Positions 1 to 8,039 of a DNA stretch of 64,000 bases are shown in pieces (within the stretch, counting starts at the first letter, position 1; every line of letters starts with the position of its first letter). The notes under the pieces are model-generated. The model searched no databases. It was given only the letters and a program-made list of their open reading frames with translations, and was not told the DNA's origin. Source of the stretch: Bradyrhizobium sp. LTSP885 (GTDB taxonomy: Bacteria; Pseudomonadota; Alphaproteobacteria; Rhizobiales; Xanthobacteraceae); the NCBI RefSeq assembly GCF_000938305.1, contig NZ_JYMT01000034.1, positions 62,001 to 126,000 on the forward strand, in the 5' to 3' direction. The position numbers and the translations under genes were made by a program.

Positions 1-321
1 CAGCATTATACATGGTCATTTCGTGCGTTTGCGATCGTCGACCGGGCCTGGCGAGAGCCATCCAGACCACGCAAATAGCAGAAGAACCAAAAGGTTGAGC
101 GCGCCCAACATGTTTAGCAAATGACTTTACTGAACGTTCAATGAGGCTATTGAGGGCGCGAGCGGCGGCTTTGCGAGTTTGTCTCGCGCAGGAGACGGCG
201 AGCTTTGTAATTGTCGGCGGCGATGGGTATTTATCCGGCCGAGCCGCTCAGCCATTCAATGTCTGGTTGACATCAATTATCCGGATTAGACTGAGCCGGT
301 ATCAGTTCGGGACATGCCAAC
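1..321. other. Leading stretch without a supported gene
   Basis: I find no convincing gene here. The only open frames are short, arginine- and alanine-rich and lack a ribosome binding site (for example 141-329 on the plus strand). The stretch may hold the end of a gene beyond the left edge and the promoter of the small gene at 322, but no clear -35/-10 pair or terminator could be picked out by eye. Confidence 0.4.
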
Positions 322-585
322 ATGAGTGATGATCTTCAGATCAATTTCCAGGCGCCGGCGAATCTTCGCAAATGGCCATCGCTCAACAATGAGCGCCGCC
401 CCGGTTCGGGGCCCTACGTGGTCGTAGACGGCACGCTCGATGACTGCATACGCGGCTTCATGTCGAAGCCTGCGTCGGCGCGTCATCTGTACGAAATCCA
501 CTGCACGCCGCAGCCGCCTTTGGTGACAGACGTTTTATCTCACGAGCACGTCGTTGAGTTGGCCCGATTGCGCGAATTCCTGTGA
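322..585 (+). CDS. Small hypothetical protein (87 aa)
   Basis: An 87-residue soluble protein of unknown function. No signal peptide, membrane segment or cysteine motif is visible. The middle (about residues 30-55) has a beta-like run containing GPYVVVDG followed by a short helix. Base composition by codon position looks coding and the reading frame closes cleanly before a spacer. The ribosome site in front of the ATG is weak (CGGGAC about 10 bases upstream), so the start is uncertain. It is followed in the same direction by the small basic protein at 664. I do not recognise the family; it may be restricted to rhizobial relatives. Confidence 0.5.
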   Translation: MSDDLQINFQAPANLRKWPSLNNERRPGSGPYVVVDGTLDDCIRGFMSKPASARHLYEIHCTPQPPLVTDVLSHEHVVELARLREFL

Positions 586-663
586 TCGTCTGCCTTTTTT
601 GACGGTCGTCACTGCGGGAAAGCTGTGATAACAAGCCCGCTCTGATCCAAAGGAGCACGCATT

Positions 664-849
664 GTGAAGAAGGCAACCAAGAAACGCGTTAAGCGGCGCG
701 AGTGGACCAAGAACGACATCAAGGACCTCAAGGCGCATTCAAAGGCACGGACGCCGGTCGTCAAAATAGCCAAGACGACAAAGCGGACGGTCGGTGCGCT
801 GCGCCAAAAGGCGCTTCAACTCGGTATCGGCCTCGGCCACCAGCGTTAA
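664..849 (+). CDS. Small basic protein with Myb/SANT-like helix-turn-helix pattern
   Basis: A 61-residue, very lysine- and arginine-rich protein. The GTG start is chosen because AAGGAG lies just upstream at a good distance. After a basic tail (residues 1-11), residues 12-56 follow the pattern of a small Myb/SANT or homeodomain-like fold: E-W-T near the start, an acidic-hydrophobic first helix, V-V-K-I-A in the second, then T-V-G-A-L-R-Q-K-A as a recognition helix ending in L-G-I. This suggests nucleic acid binding; that is inference from the pattern, not a search result. No partner is evident from the neighbours. It could act as a small regulator or nucleoid protein. Confidence 0.7.
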   Translation: MKKATKKRVKRREWTKNDIKDLKAHSKARTPVVKIAKTTKRTVGALRQKALQLGIGLGHQR

Positions 850-1031
850 CGCTGCGCGCGGTTACGAGCGGCACTACATTGTTGATGGGTGCGCCGCTCG
901 TGGCAGCCGACCGAATGGCTCACGCATCCGGGCCGAGCTGACGTCCGGAGCGACAGCGGCGGGCAAGTCAGCCCGCACAGCCGCGAATCGCCGATGCGAT
1001 CGCGTTCGGGGAAACCGATCGTTGACCGGCG

Positions 1032-1169
1032 CTACTTCTTCTTCCCTGAAGCAAAGCCCGGCTGCCAGCCGGCCGCTTTCTGGCTCGGCGCCGCGGCAAT
1101 GACCTTGATCTTTTCCTTCTTGGGTTTCTTGGTTTCCCGAGTGCCTCGCCGCTCGCCCTTGCTCGTCAT
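1032..1169 (-). CDS. Short lysine-rich hypothetical protein (45 aa)
   Basis: A 45-residue basic protein rich in Lys, Arg, Gly and Ala, beginning MTSKGERRG and ending GFASGKKK. The ATG at 1169 is preferred over longer in-frame starts because GCAGGAGA lies 8-10 bases in front of it. The open frame continues upstream on the same strand to about 1502, so a longer protein cannot be excluded. No domain is recognisable; it is likely disordered and cytoplasmic. I believe similar short proteins occur in Bradyrhizobium genomes (memory, not checked). Confidence 0.62.
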   Translation of the reverse strand: MTSKGERRGTRETKKPKKEKIKVIAAAPSQKAAGWQPGFASGKKK

Positions 1170-1543
1170 ATCGGTCTTCTCCTGCTCTTCGAGACAATTC
1201 AATTCGTCCGGCAAATGGACCTGACCGCGCGGGGTGCAGATCCTCACATCGATGTAGCCTTGCTGCAGGAGCTGCGTGGCTTTCCTGAGCGCAGCCGCCG
1301 CCGAGATTTGCGCGCACCCTTCAGCCACCGGCGAATGCCGCGGGAATTGCGGTGATTGGCGATGGTACGCCGGCATCCAGCCAATAGCGAGTGCTAAAGC
1401 ATCTGGCGCCGGCGGCGGAATCACGCAGCGCAGGAGCCGCTTCCCTCGCCACTCGAATAAGATAGCAATGGCTATTGTGGCCGAAGGGGCGCATGCTGGC
1501 ATACCGGCAGCGCTGGCGTAATCGTTCGCGAAAAGGCAGGCGC
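1170..1543. other. 374-base gap with no confident gene
   Basis: Both strands carry open frames here, but none has a ribosome site with coding-like composition. The minus-strand frame is an upstream extension of the 45-residue gene ending at 1032. It contains a somewhat protein-like stretch (LLQQGYIDVRI), which may be a remnant of a longer gene. The plus-strand frame 1276-1521 looks like a shadow. Confidence 0.4.
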
Positions 1544-1813
1544 GTGACCATCCGTTCTCGACGTGAGGTCGTTACCTTCAAGCACCCCTGTCGGATCAGG
1601 GGCATCGATCGCCTATTGCCCGCCGGTGCGTACGAAGTCATCACCGACGAGGAGACGATCGAGGGACTTTCATTTCAAGCGTTCCGCCGCATTGCCACCA
1701 TGATCATCGTGCCGGCAGAAGGTTCGCGGGGGCTTGCGACCGAGATGGTCTCGATCGGCTCGGTTGATCTCGCTGACGCGCAACGCAACGACGCGAGCGC
1801 TTCCGATGTCTGA
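1544..1813 (+). CDS. Small hypothetical protein (89 aa)
   Basis: An 89-residue soluble protein with a GTG start at 1544, chosen because AGGCAGG lies immediately upstream; the ATG at 1475 has no such site and adds an arginine-rich tail. Residues 5-60 read as a compact, beta-rich domain (VTFKHPCRI, then a Leu-Pro-Ala-Gly-Ala-Tyr-Glu-Val hairpin and an acidic turn), followed by a polar tail. No cysteine cluster, signal peptide or membrane segment. The stop overlaps the start of the next gene at 1806 by 8 bases, so the two are probably translated from one message. Function unknown. Confidence 0.65.
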   Translation: MTIRSRREVVTFKHPCRIRGIDRLLPAGAYEVITDEETIEGLSFQAFRRIATMIIVPAEGSRGLATEMVSIGSVDLADAQRNDASASDV

Positions 1814-2102
1814 CGAGCCGCTCGACCTCGACAAGCATCGCGGCATGGCGGCAAAGAAGGCGACCGACCTCCGCCGTGCGCTGGCTGAGGTTGAGACCCA
1901 TGCGAGAGAGCTGCGGGAGCGCCGAGCCGAGATCGAACAACATTTGCTGTCGTCCCCCGCCACGTCGTGGGCGGAGGCGGCCGTCAAGGCGCGCTATGTC
2001 CTGAAGCTGTATGCCGCGGGACTGCCGCCGGAAGACACCAAACATCACGCGCTGGTCACCGCCATCCTCGACGATTTTGCCCGATTGACCGAGCAGAACT
2101 GA
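1806..2102 (+). CDS. Hypothetical coiled-coil protein (98 aa)
   Basis: A 98-residue protein whose ATG at 1806 overlaps the end of the preceding gene by 8 bases, which suggests translational coupling. Residues 15-50 form a charged heptad-like helix (repeated Leu/Ala with Glu/Arg) predicted to be a coiled coil. Residues 55-95 look like two further helices containing W-A-E-A-A-V-K-A-R-Y. No catalytic motif, signal peptide or membrane segment. It forms a small plus-strand group with the genes at 1544 and 2143. Function unknown; dimerisation is inferred from the coiled coil. Confidence 0.68.
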   Translation: MSDEPLDLDKHRGMAAKKATDLRRALAEVETHARELRERRAEIEQHLLSSPATSWAEAAVKARYVLKLYAAGLPPEDTKHHALVTAILDDFARLTEQN

Positions 2103-2142
2103 GGCGTTGGTCGCTGCGTCGCTTCGATAAGGAATGGAACAC

Positions 2143-2427
2143 ATGACGCTGATACCCGGCCGCTTCATCGGCTATGAATACGACAGGATGGTCGTCCGAT
2201 TCTCGATGCTCGACGGCGCGAGGGAAGTTCCTTGCGCAATTTCGACCTCTGCCATGGACGATTTGGAAGGTCCCGTCCGGGCGAAGGCGGAACAACGCGA
2301 GGCGCAGTTCATCCGGCTGCGCGAGCGTATCGAAGCCTGCGCCGACGGCAAATACCGCGCGACCGAGCTCGAGGGCACGCCACCGGGGATCATCCTGCGC
2401 AGTATTGATTTCCGGAAGCAAGGCTAG
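2143..2427 (+). CDS. DUF1488-like small protein
   Basis: A 94-residue protein starting MTLIPGRFIGYEYD. The ATG at 2143 is preferred to the one at 2134 because AAGGA (2129-2133) is correctly spaced only for the former. The layout resembles DUF1488: an N-terminal strand pair ending in a V-V-R-F-S-M-L-D-G strand, a sentence such as EVPCAISTSAMDDL, a long helix with many charged residues, then an end strand. DUF1488 proteins have no established function. No membrane or metal site is visible. The stop codon lies at the edge of the intergenic repeat at 2424-2490. Confidence 0.65.
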   Translation: MTLIPGRFIGYEYDRMVVRFSMLDGAREVPCAISTSAMDDLEGPVRAKAEQREAQFIRLRERIEACADGKYRATELEGTPPGIILRSIDFRKQG

Positions 2428-2490
2428 AGCGTTTTCGAGCGAAGTGGATACCGGTTCGCGTAAAGAAAACGCGTCAAAACAAGAATCTAG
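2424..2490. repeat. Intergenic palindromic repeat (GCGTTTTC / GAAAACGC type)
   Basis: A roughly 67-base element bounded by CTAG at both ends. It carries an inverted pair, GCGTTTTC at 2429-2436 and GAAAACGC at 2465-2472, separated by 28 bases that include GAAGTGGATACCGGTTCGCG. From memory this sequence type is scattered between genes in Bradyrhizobium and related Rhizobiales. It starts at the stop codon of the preceding gene and may act as a weak RNA hairpin. Only this copy is seen in the window. Confidence 0.7.
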
Positions 2491-2625
2491 CAGCTTCCCT
2501 TTGGTACACTTTTCGACATACGCCAACATGCCTTGGGTGTAGGGTATCGGATATCACCATCAGGTCTTTGGTCTCCATCGGTGACTGAGAGTGTTGTGCT
2601 CCCGCCGGCAAACAGGGAGTGTCGC

Positions 2626-2862
2626 ATGCCCGACGCGCAACTCACGAACAAGCTCTCGGTTCGCGAAACGGCGAGCCCGCGGTGTCCGCTGTGTTACGGC
2701 GCCATGGAAGTCCTTCATGTCGTATCCGGACGACCGGGTTTCGAGCACTGGACCTTGAGGTGCAACAGATGCCGGCTGGTCCATCAAGCCCAGGCCGCTG
2801 CGGATCCGATCAGTTCCGAAGCTTTGCGCTGGTGCGACGGCGAACTAAGGCCGCCCCAATAG
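2626..2862 (+). CDS. Small zinc-ribbon protein (78 aa)
   Basis: A 78-residue protein with two CxxC pairs: C20-P-L-C23 and C46-N-R-C49, separated by a beta-hairpin-like region. This is the layout of a four-cysteine zinc ribbon. The ATG at 2626 is chosen because GGGAG lies 7 bases upstream; the longer frame from 2533 has no ribosome site. The tail after residue 50 is polar and includes a histidine (residue 53). Such small ribbons bind zinc and often contact nucleic acid or protein partners; the specific role is unknown. It faces the end of the minus-strand ABC transporter operon. Confidence 0.7.
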   Translation: MPDAQLTNKLSVRETASPRCPLCYGAMEVLHVVSGRPGFEHWTLRCNRCRLVHQAQAAADPISSEALRWCDGELRPPQ

Positions 2863-2910
2863 GGCTGATCAGATCAATTTCCTAGAGCGCCCAAAGCGGC
2901 ACTTCCTCGA

Positions 2911-4815
2911 TCAGTTCTGCCATTCTTCACCCCATATCTGGACGACATGGCCCGGCGTGGCCTCGCGGTACTGCCGCGCGGGCGGCTGATAGTCAGGAGC
3001 ACGCACGGGACTCCTGATCTCCTCGTTCGAGACACCACGTCTCGCGGCACGGCGCGCAGGATCAGGGATCGGCGCGGCTTTCATCAGCTTTTTCGTATAG
3101 GGGTGCTGCGGATTGCCGAACACCGCCGCGCGGGGACCGATCTCGACAATTTCGCCGAGATACATCACCGCGACGCGATGGCTCATCCGTTCCACGACCG
3201 CGATGTCATGGGAGATGAAGAGATAGGCCAGACCCATGCTCGCCTGAAGGTCGAGCATCAGATTGACGACCTGCGCCTTGACCGACACATCAAGGGCCGA
3301 GACTGCTTCGTCGGCAATGATCAGCTTGGGCCCAAGCGCCAGCGCGCGGGCGATACAGATGCGCTGGCGCTGGCCGCCGGAGAACTCGTGCGGAAAACGC
3401 GAGGCCATATCAGGCGTCAGCCCCACGCGAACGAGCAGATCGGCAACGATGTCGCGTGCCTGCGATGCCGACGCGAGCCCGTGAGCACGCAGCGGTTCGG
3501 CGATCGCCGTGCCGACCGACATGCGGGGATTGAGGCTTGCAAATGGATCCTGGAAAACCAGCTGGATCTGCTTGCGAAACTCGCGCAACCTGCGCGCATT
3601 CATGCCGAGAACGTCCTGGCCATCGACCACGATCGCTCCGCTGTCCGGCTGAACCAGCTTGAGAATCGATCGGCCTGCGGTCGACTTCCCGCAACCGGAC
3701 TCGCCGACCAGCGCCAGCGTTTCGCCCGCCCGGAGGCTGAAGGATATGTTCTCGACCGCGTGAACGCGGCCCGAAACCTTTCCGAACAATCCCGACCGGA
3801 TCGCAAAGCGCGTGGTCAGGTTGCTGACCTCGAGCACCGGGCGCCCGACGGTATCGACCGTATCAGGCGTCTCCACAGGCTCGTCCGACGTCCCGGTTAC
3901 CTTGTCGACAACCGGGAAACGCATCGGCCGCGGCCGGCCCTCCATGGACCCGAGACGCGGCACGGCCGCGAGCAGCGCACGGGTATAAGGATGCGCGGGA
4001 GCGGCGAAGATCCGTGCGGTGGTGTCGGTCTCCACCGCCTGACCGTCATACATCACCACGGTGCGGTCAGCGATTTCGGCGACTACACCCATGTCGTGCG
4101 TGATGAAGAGGATCGACATCTCCTCTTCCTCCTGCAGCACCTTGAGGAGATCCAGGATCTGCGCCTGAATCGTGACGTCGAGCGCGGTCGTCGGCTCGTC
4201 GGCAATTAGCAGCTTCGGCTTGCAGGCCAGCGCCATCGCGATCATCACGCGCTGACGCATGCCACCGGAGAACCGATGGGGATGTTCATGGAAGCGCGAT
4301 TTCGCGGCGGGGATGCGCACGCGCTCGAGCAGACGAATGGTCTCGGCCTCAGCCGCCGCGCGCGACAGGCCGCGGTGGTGGACCAGTGCTTCGGCGATCT
4401 GAAGGCCAATCGTCAGCACCGGATTGAGGCTCGTCATCGGCTCCTGGAAGATCATCGCGATTTCGTTGCCACGCACCTCCTTCATCCGCTGCTCGGGCAG
4501 TGTCAGGAGATCGCGGCCGGCGAGCTTGATGCTGCCCTCGATGCGCCCGCTCTCCTGCGAAATCAGCCGCATGATGGAAAGGGCCGTAACGCTCTTGCCG
4601 GAGCCCGACTCCCCGACAATCGCCACGGTTTCCCTGGCGGCAACGTCGAACGACACGTTCCGGACCACTGGTAGCCATTGCCCATCGCGCATAAACGAGG
4701 TGGTCAGGCCCGAGATCGACAGCACCGGGACCTGCCCAGCTCCAGGTGAACTTGCGGCGCCGGCCGGCGTTGCGCCGGCAGCGAGTTGGTCAGATCCATG
4801 AGAGCTGATACTCAT
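2911..4815 (-). CDS. Dipeptide/oligopeptide-type ABC transporter, fused double ATPase
   Basis: A 634-residue cytoplasmic ATPase energising the transporter encoded upstream. It is a fusion of the two ATPases usually called DppD and DppF, as in GsiA. First half: Walker A GESGSGKS (residues 68-75), signature FSGGMRQRV (about 182-190), Walker B LLIADEP (about 203-209). Second half: Walker A GESGCGKS (371-378), signature SGGQRQRI (about 479-486), Walker B LIIADEAVSALD, with Ala where the first half has Pro. Length is normal for fused members. It is the last gene of the minus-strand operon and follows the hydroxyacid dehydrogenase by 23 bases. Substrate is not determined by the ATPase; peptides, opines or modified amino acids are all possible. 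Confidence 0.93.
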   Translation of the reverse strand: MSISSHGSDQLAAGATPAGAASSPGAGQVPVLSISGLTTSFMRDGQWLPVVRNVSFDVAARETVAIVGESGSGKSVTALSIMRLISQESGRIEGSIKLAGRDLLTLPEQRMKEVRGNEIAMIFQEPMTSLNPVLTIGLQIAEALVHHRGLSRAAAEAETIRLLERVRIPAAKSRFHEHPHRFSGGMRQRVMIAMALACKPKLLIADEPTTALDVTIQAQILDLLKVLQEEEEMSILFITHDMGVVAEIADRTVVMYDGQAVETDTTARIFAAPAHPYTRALLAAVPRLGSMEGRPRPMRFPVVDKVTGTSDEPVETPDTVDTVGRPVLEVSNLTTRFAIRSGLFGKVSGRVHAVENISFSLRAGETLALVGESGCGKSTAGRSILKLVQPDSGAIVVDGQDVLGMNARRLREFRKQIQLVFQDPFASLNPRMSVGTAIAEPLRAHGLASASQARDIVADLLVRVGLTPDMASRFPHEFSGGQRQRICIARALALGPKLIIADEAVSALDVSVKAQVVNLMLDLQASMGLAYLFISHDIAVVERMSHRVAVMYLGEIVEIGPRAAVFGNPQHPYTKKLMKAAPIPDPARRAARRGVSNEEIRSPVRAPDYQPPARQYREATPGHVVQIWGEEWQN

Positions 4816-4838
4816 CCTGAAGCCTTCAATGCATGGTT

Positions 4839-5765
4839 TCAGTAGCCGCGTTCGCGATCAACGCGGCCTGGCAAAGCTTCACCGCGGCGATGGCGAGCGA
4901 TGGTGTCGAGCACGAATTCAACCGCGGTTTCCGGTGTCGTCATGCTTGCGTTATGCGGCGTCAGAAGGATGCGCGGATGGTTCCAGAACGGATGGTCCGC
5001 AGGAAGCGGCTCGGCTTCGGCGACGTCGAGAACGGCGGCCGACAGCACGCCGCGTTCGAGCGCCGCGATCAGATCGGCTTCGACCAGATGCGCGCCGCGG
5101 CCGACATTGACGAGCCGGGCGCCGGGCGGCAACTGCGCGAAGAGCGATGCATTCAGGATGCCGCGCGTCTCATCGGTCAGCGGCAGCAGGCAGACAAGGA
5201 TGTCGGTCTGGGCGAGGAACTCCGGCAGTGCGTCGTTGCCTGCATAGCAACTGACGCCTTCGATGCTGCGTGGCGAGCGATTCCAGCCCGCAAGCGGAAA
5301 GCCGAATGATTTCAGTCCCTCGAGCACAGCCTGGCCGAGCAGGCCAAGGCCCATCACGCCGACTCGGCGCTTCGCGGCCGGCGTGACCCGGATCTCGCGC
5401 CAGACGCGGTCGCGCTGCTGAGCGATGAACGCCACGAGATCGCGATGCAGCGCCAGCACGGCCATGGTGGCATATTGAACCATGGTCTCGGTGATGCCGG
5501 GCTCCAGCATGCGAACAAGCGGCACATGGGCTGGAAGCTTCGAAACATCGAACTGATCGACCCCCGCTCCGACCGAGAAGACGAGTTCGAGATTGGGGAA
5601 TGTTGCCGCGATGTCGTCCGGCGGCTTCCACACCGCCAGATAGCGCACCTCGGCGGGATCGCCGATATCGGGCCACAGCCGGAACGGCAGGTCCGGGGCG
5701 TGCCGCGAGAAGAGGCTGGCCCATTCCATGCCGCGAACGGTGTTTGCCTTGTAGAGAAATGTCAT
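4839..5765 (-). CDS. ghrA: Glyoxylate/hydroxypyruvate reductase A (D-2-hydroxyacid dehydrogenase)
   Basis: A 308-residue NAD(P)-dependent dehydrogenase that reduces 2-oxoacids such as glyoxylate or hydroxypyruvate to D-2-hydroxyacids. The Rossmann motif G-L-G-L-L-G lies at about 139-144. Family residues are visible in order: an Arg in NVGRGAHL, a Glu in DVAEAEPLP, and the catalytic His in LTPHNAS. Length equals the GhrA family (about 310). It lies between the FAD oxidoreductase (23 bases upstream) and the ABC ATPase (23 bases downstream), so it should be co-expressed with the transporter. A likely job is to dispose of an oxoacid made by the flavoenzyme from the imported substrate; this link is inference. 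Confidence 0.9.
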   Translation of the reverse strand: MTFLYKANTVRGMEWASLFSRHAPDLPFRLWPDIGDPAEVRYLAVWKPPDDIAATFPNLELVFSVGAGVDQFDVSKLPAHVPLVRMLEPGITETMVQYATMAVLALHRDLVAFIAQQRDRVWREIRVTPAAKRRVGVMGLGLLGQAVLEGLKSFGFPLAGWNRSPRSIEGVSCYAGNDALPEFLAQTDILVCLLPLTDETRGILNASLFAQLPPGARLVNVGRGAHLVEADLIAALERGVLSAAVLDVAEAEPLPADHPFWNHPRILLTPHNASMTTPETAVEFVLDTIARHRRGEALPGRVDRERGY

Positions 5766-5788
5766 GCCTTAGCCCTGATCCAACACCA

Positions 5789-7117
5789 TTAGAACGGGCT
5801 GACCGGCGCGAGCGGCCGGCCGTCGATCAGGCGCGTGTGGCTGTAAGCGGCCGGATCGACCAGCGGCGCACCGCCGGTCACGATGTCGGCGGCAAGCTTG
5901 CCGGCCGCGGGACCGATGCCGAATCCGTGGCCGCTGAAACCGGTCGCAAGGAAGAAGCCCGGCAGCGTATCGACCGGAGAGATCACCGGAATGGTGTCGG
6001 GCGTGGTATCGATGGTCCCTCCCCAGGCCTCCGCGATCTCGATGTCCTTCAGCTCGGGATTCGACTTGATCAGTGCGGCCAATGCCGAATTGACCAGCGA
6101 CATATCCGGCGCCGGATCGCGCACGCGCTCCGCCTCGAACGGCGACGGCGTGTCGAGGCTCCAGCTTGTGCCGCGCATGATCTGATCGAAGAACGACTTT
6201 CCAAACGACAGCTTCAGTCCGTTGCGGCGGTGCTTGTAGGTCGGCCAGAAGGTCCGGGCATAGCGAAAGAGGTCGGGCGACAGTTCCACTGTACCCCGGC
6301 CGCGCAGCGCGAGCGTGAAACCGCCATCGAGGCGGCGGCGGATGCAATAGAAGTCGGTGCCGAGCGCACCTGACGTAATCTCCGGCGCCGGTGTGGTTCG
6401 GCACGCGGTTGCGTTGACCAGACCGATCGGCAATTCGATGCCGTGGCGCCGGCAGAACAGCGACGACCACGCCCCGCCAGCGAGCAGCACGGACTGCGCG
6501 CGGATGGTGCCCTTCTCGGTGACGACGGCGCTGACCCGGCCGCCCTGGGTCTCGAGCCCGCGCGCGGCGCAGCCTTGATGGATCGTCACCCCGTGCTTGC
6601 GCGCAGCCGTTGCCAGCGCGGGTACCGCCATCGACGGCTCGGCGCGCCCGTCGCTCGGCGTGTACAGGCCGCCGATCCAGGGATCAGTATTGCCGGGCAA
6701 GCGTTCGGCGATCTCGGCGCGCGACAGGATCGTCGAGTGAACCTGCAGTTCGCGCGCGGTCTCGGCCCATTTCTCCCAGGCGGCCAGCTCCTGCGGATTC
6801 TTGGTCAGGAACAAGACGCCGGTCCGCCGAAAGCCGGCATCAACGCCGGCATCGATCTGCATGTCGTCCCACAGGCGCAGTGCCTCGCGGGCCAGCGGAA
6901 TCTCGGCGCGCGCACGGCCCTGCTGACGGCACCAGCCCCAGTTGCGGCTCGACTGCTCGGCGCCGACATGCCCCTTCTCGACCAGGGCGACGGAATGCCC
7001 CTTCTTCGCCAAATGATAGGCGGCCGAGACGCCGATGACGCCGCCGCCGATGACGACGACATCCACCTGCGCCGGCAAGCGCTCGTCGCTTGTTATACGG
7101 TTGAGCGGCGGGGACAT
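5789..7117 (-). CDS. FAD-dependent oxidoreductase, DAO family
   Basis: A 442-residue flavoenzyme of the D-amino acid oxidase/glycine oxidase superfamily, expected to oxidise an amine or amino acid at carbon-nitrogen. The FAD-binding Rossmann motif (V-I-G-G-G-V-I-G) is at about residues 22-29. A conserved second FAD segment near the end contains ATGFSGHGFGIGPAAG. The sentence EQSSRNWGWCRQQGR near residue 55-70 is typical of a subgroup found beside peptide/opine transporters. No signal peptide. The start is supported by AGGAGA nine bases upstream. It sits 43 bases after the permease gene in the same operon, so the substrate is probably what the transporter imports. Confidence 0.9.
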   Translation of the reverse strand: MSPPLNRITSDERLPAQVDVVVIGGGVIGVSAAYHLAKKGHSVALVEKGHVGAEQSSRNWGWCRQQGRARAEIPLAREALRLWDDMQIDAGVDAGFRRTGVLFLTKNPQELAAWEKWAETARELQVHSTILSRAEIAERLPGNTDPWIGGLYTPSDGRAEPSMAVPALATAARKHGVTIHQGCAARGLETQGGRVSAVVTEKGTIRAQSVLLAGGAWSSLFCRRHGIELPIGLVNATACRTTPAPEITSGALGTDFYCIRRRLDGGFTLALRGRGTVELSPDLFRYARTFWPTYKHRRNGLKLSFGKSFFDQIMRGTSWSLDTPSPFEAERVRDPAPDMSLVNSALAALIKSNPELKDIEIAEAWGGTIDTTPDTIPVISPVDTLPGFFLATGFSGHGFGIGPAAGKLAADIVTGGAPLVDPAAYSHTRLIDGRPLAPVSPF

Positions 7118-7160
7118 GATGCTCTCCTGACAATCGGTTTGATCGAAGCCTGTTGGCTCC

Positions 7161-8036
7161 TTATGGGATATTCATCCGCGGATCGAGCGCGTCGCGCAGC
7201 CCGTCGCCGAGGAAGTTGAAGCTGGTTACCGCAAGCGTGATGGCAACGCCCGGCGCGATCGCGAGCCAGGGCGCGCTGGTCAGATAGATCTGGGCGTTGT
7301 TGAGCATGTTGCCCCAGCTCGCGGCCGGCGGCTGGATGCCGTAGCCGAGATAGCTGACATAGGATTCCAGCAGGATCGCCTTGGCGACGTTGAGCGTCGC
7401 CGCCACCACGATCGGCGCCATCGCATTGGGGACGAGTTCGCGGAACATGATCCGCAGGTTCGAGGAGCCGAAGGCTATCGCGGCGATCGCGAAGTCGCGC
7501 TCTCGAAGCGAGCGGACCTGGGCCTCCACGACGCGGGCGACGCCCATCCACGCGGTTGCCGCGATCAGCACCGTGGTTGTGACAAGGCCCGGCTCGGTCA
7601 GCGCCGCGAGCGCCAGCAAGAGAAAGATCGACGGGAAGCACAGCACCGCATCGACAAGCCGCATCAGCACCGCGCCGACAACGCCACCATAGAAGCCGGC
7701 GAACGCGCCGACGACAATGCCGACCGCCATCGCAATCACCATTGCGACGATGCCGATCGCAAGCGAGATACGACCACCCATCATCAGCCGCGCCAGCACG
7801 TCGCGGCCGAGCTCGTCGGTACCAAGAAGATGAGCTCCCGACAGAGGCGGCGCGAACCGCTTCATGACGTCGATATAAGTATCGTCGAACGGCAGCAGAT
7901 AAGGACCGAACGTCGAGCCCACGACAAGAACGAGAATGATCACGGCGCCCGCCAGGGCGAGCCGATGACGGCGGAACCGCCGCCAGGCGGCCTGACCGGG
8001 CGTGGGATGAGCGATTGAAAGGACTGCCGTGCTCAT
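7161..8036 (-). CDS. ABC transporter permease, DppC-like
   Basis: A 291-residue inner-membrane permease with about six membrane helices (first near residues 27-50). It has an N-terminal OppC-type cytoplasmic segment with G-T-D-E-L-G-R-D-V (about residues 93-101) and the cytoplasmic coupling loop around ERDFAIAAIAFG. Length is normal for DppC (about 300). It starts 3 bases after the DppB-like gene and forms the transport channel with it. The operon order SBP, DppB, DppC, flavoenzyme, GhrA, ATPase is unusual in having two enzymes between the permease and ATPase genes. Confidence 0.92.
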   Translation of the reverse strand: MSTAVLSIAHPTPGQAAWRRFRRHRLALAGAVIILVLVVGSTFGPYLLPFDDTYIDVMKRFAPPLSGAHLLGTDELGRDVLARLMMGGRISLAIGIVAMVIAMAVGIVVGAFAGFYGGVVGAVLMRLVDAVLCFPSIFLLLALAALTEPGLVTTTVLIAATAWMGVARVVEAQVRSLRERDFAIAAIAFGSSNLRIMFRELVPNAMAPIVVAATLNVAKAILLESYVSYLGYGIQPPAASWGNMLNNAQIYLTSAPWLAIAPGVAITLAVTSFNFLGDGLRDALDPRMNIP

Positions 8037-8039
8037 CGC

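Noticed and set aside
1276..1521. Plus-strand frame in the gap before the gene at 1544
   Set aside because: Ala/Arg/Gly-rich translation, no ribosome site, and overlaps the upstream extension of a minus-strand frame; likely a shadow.
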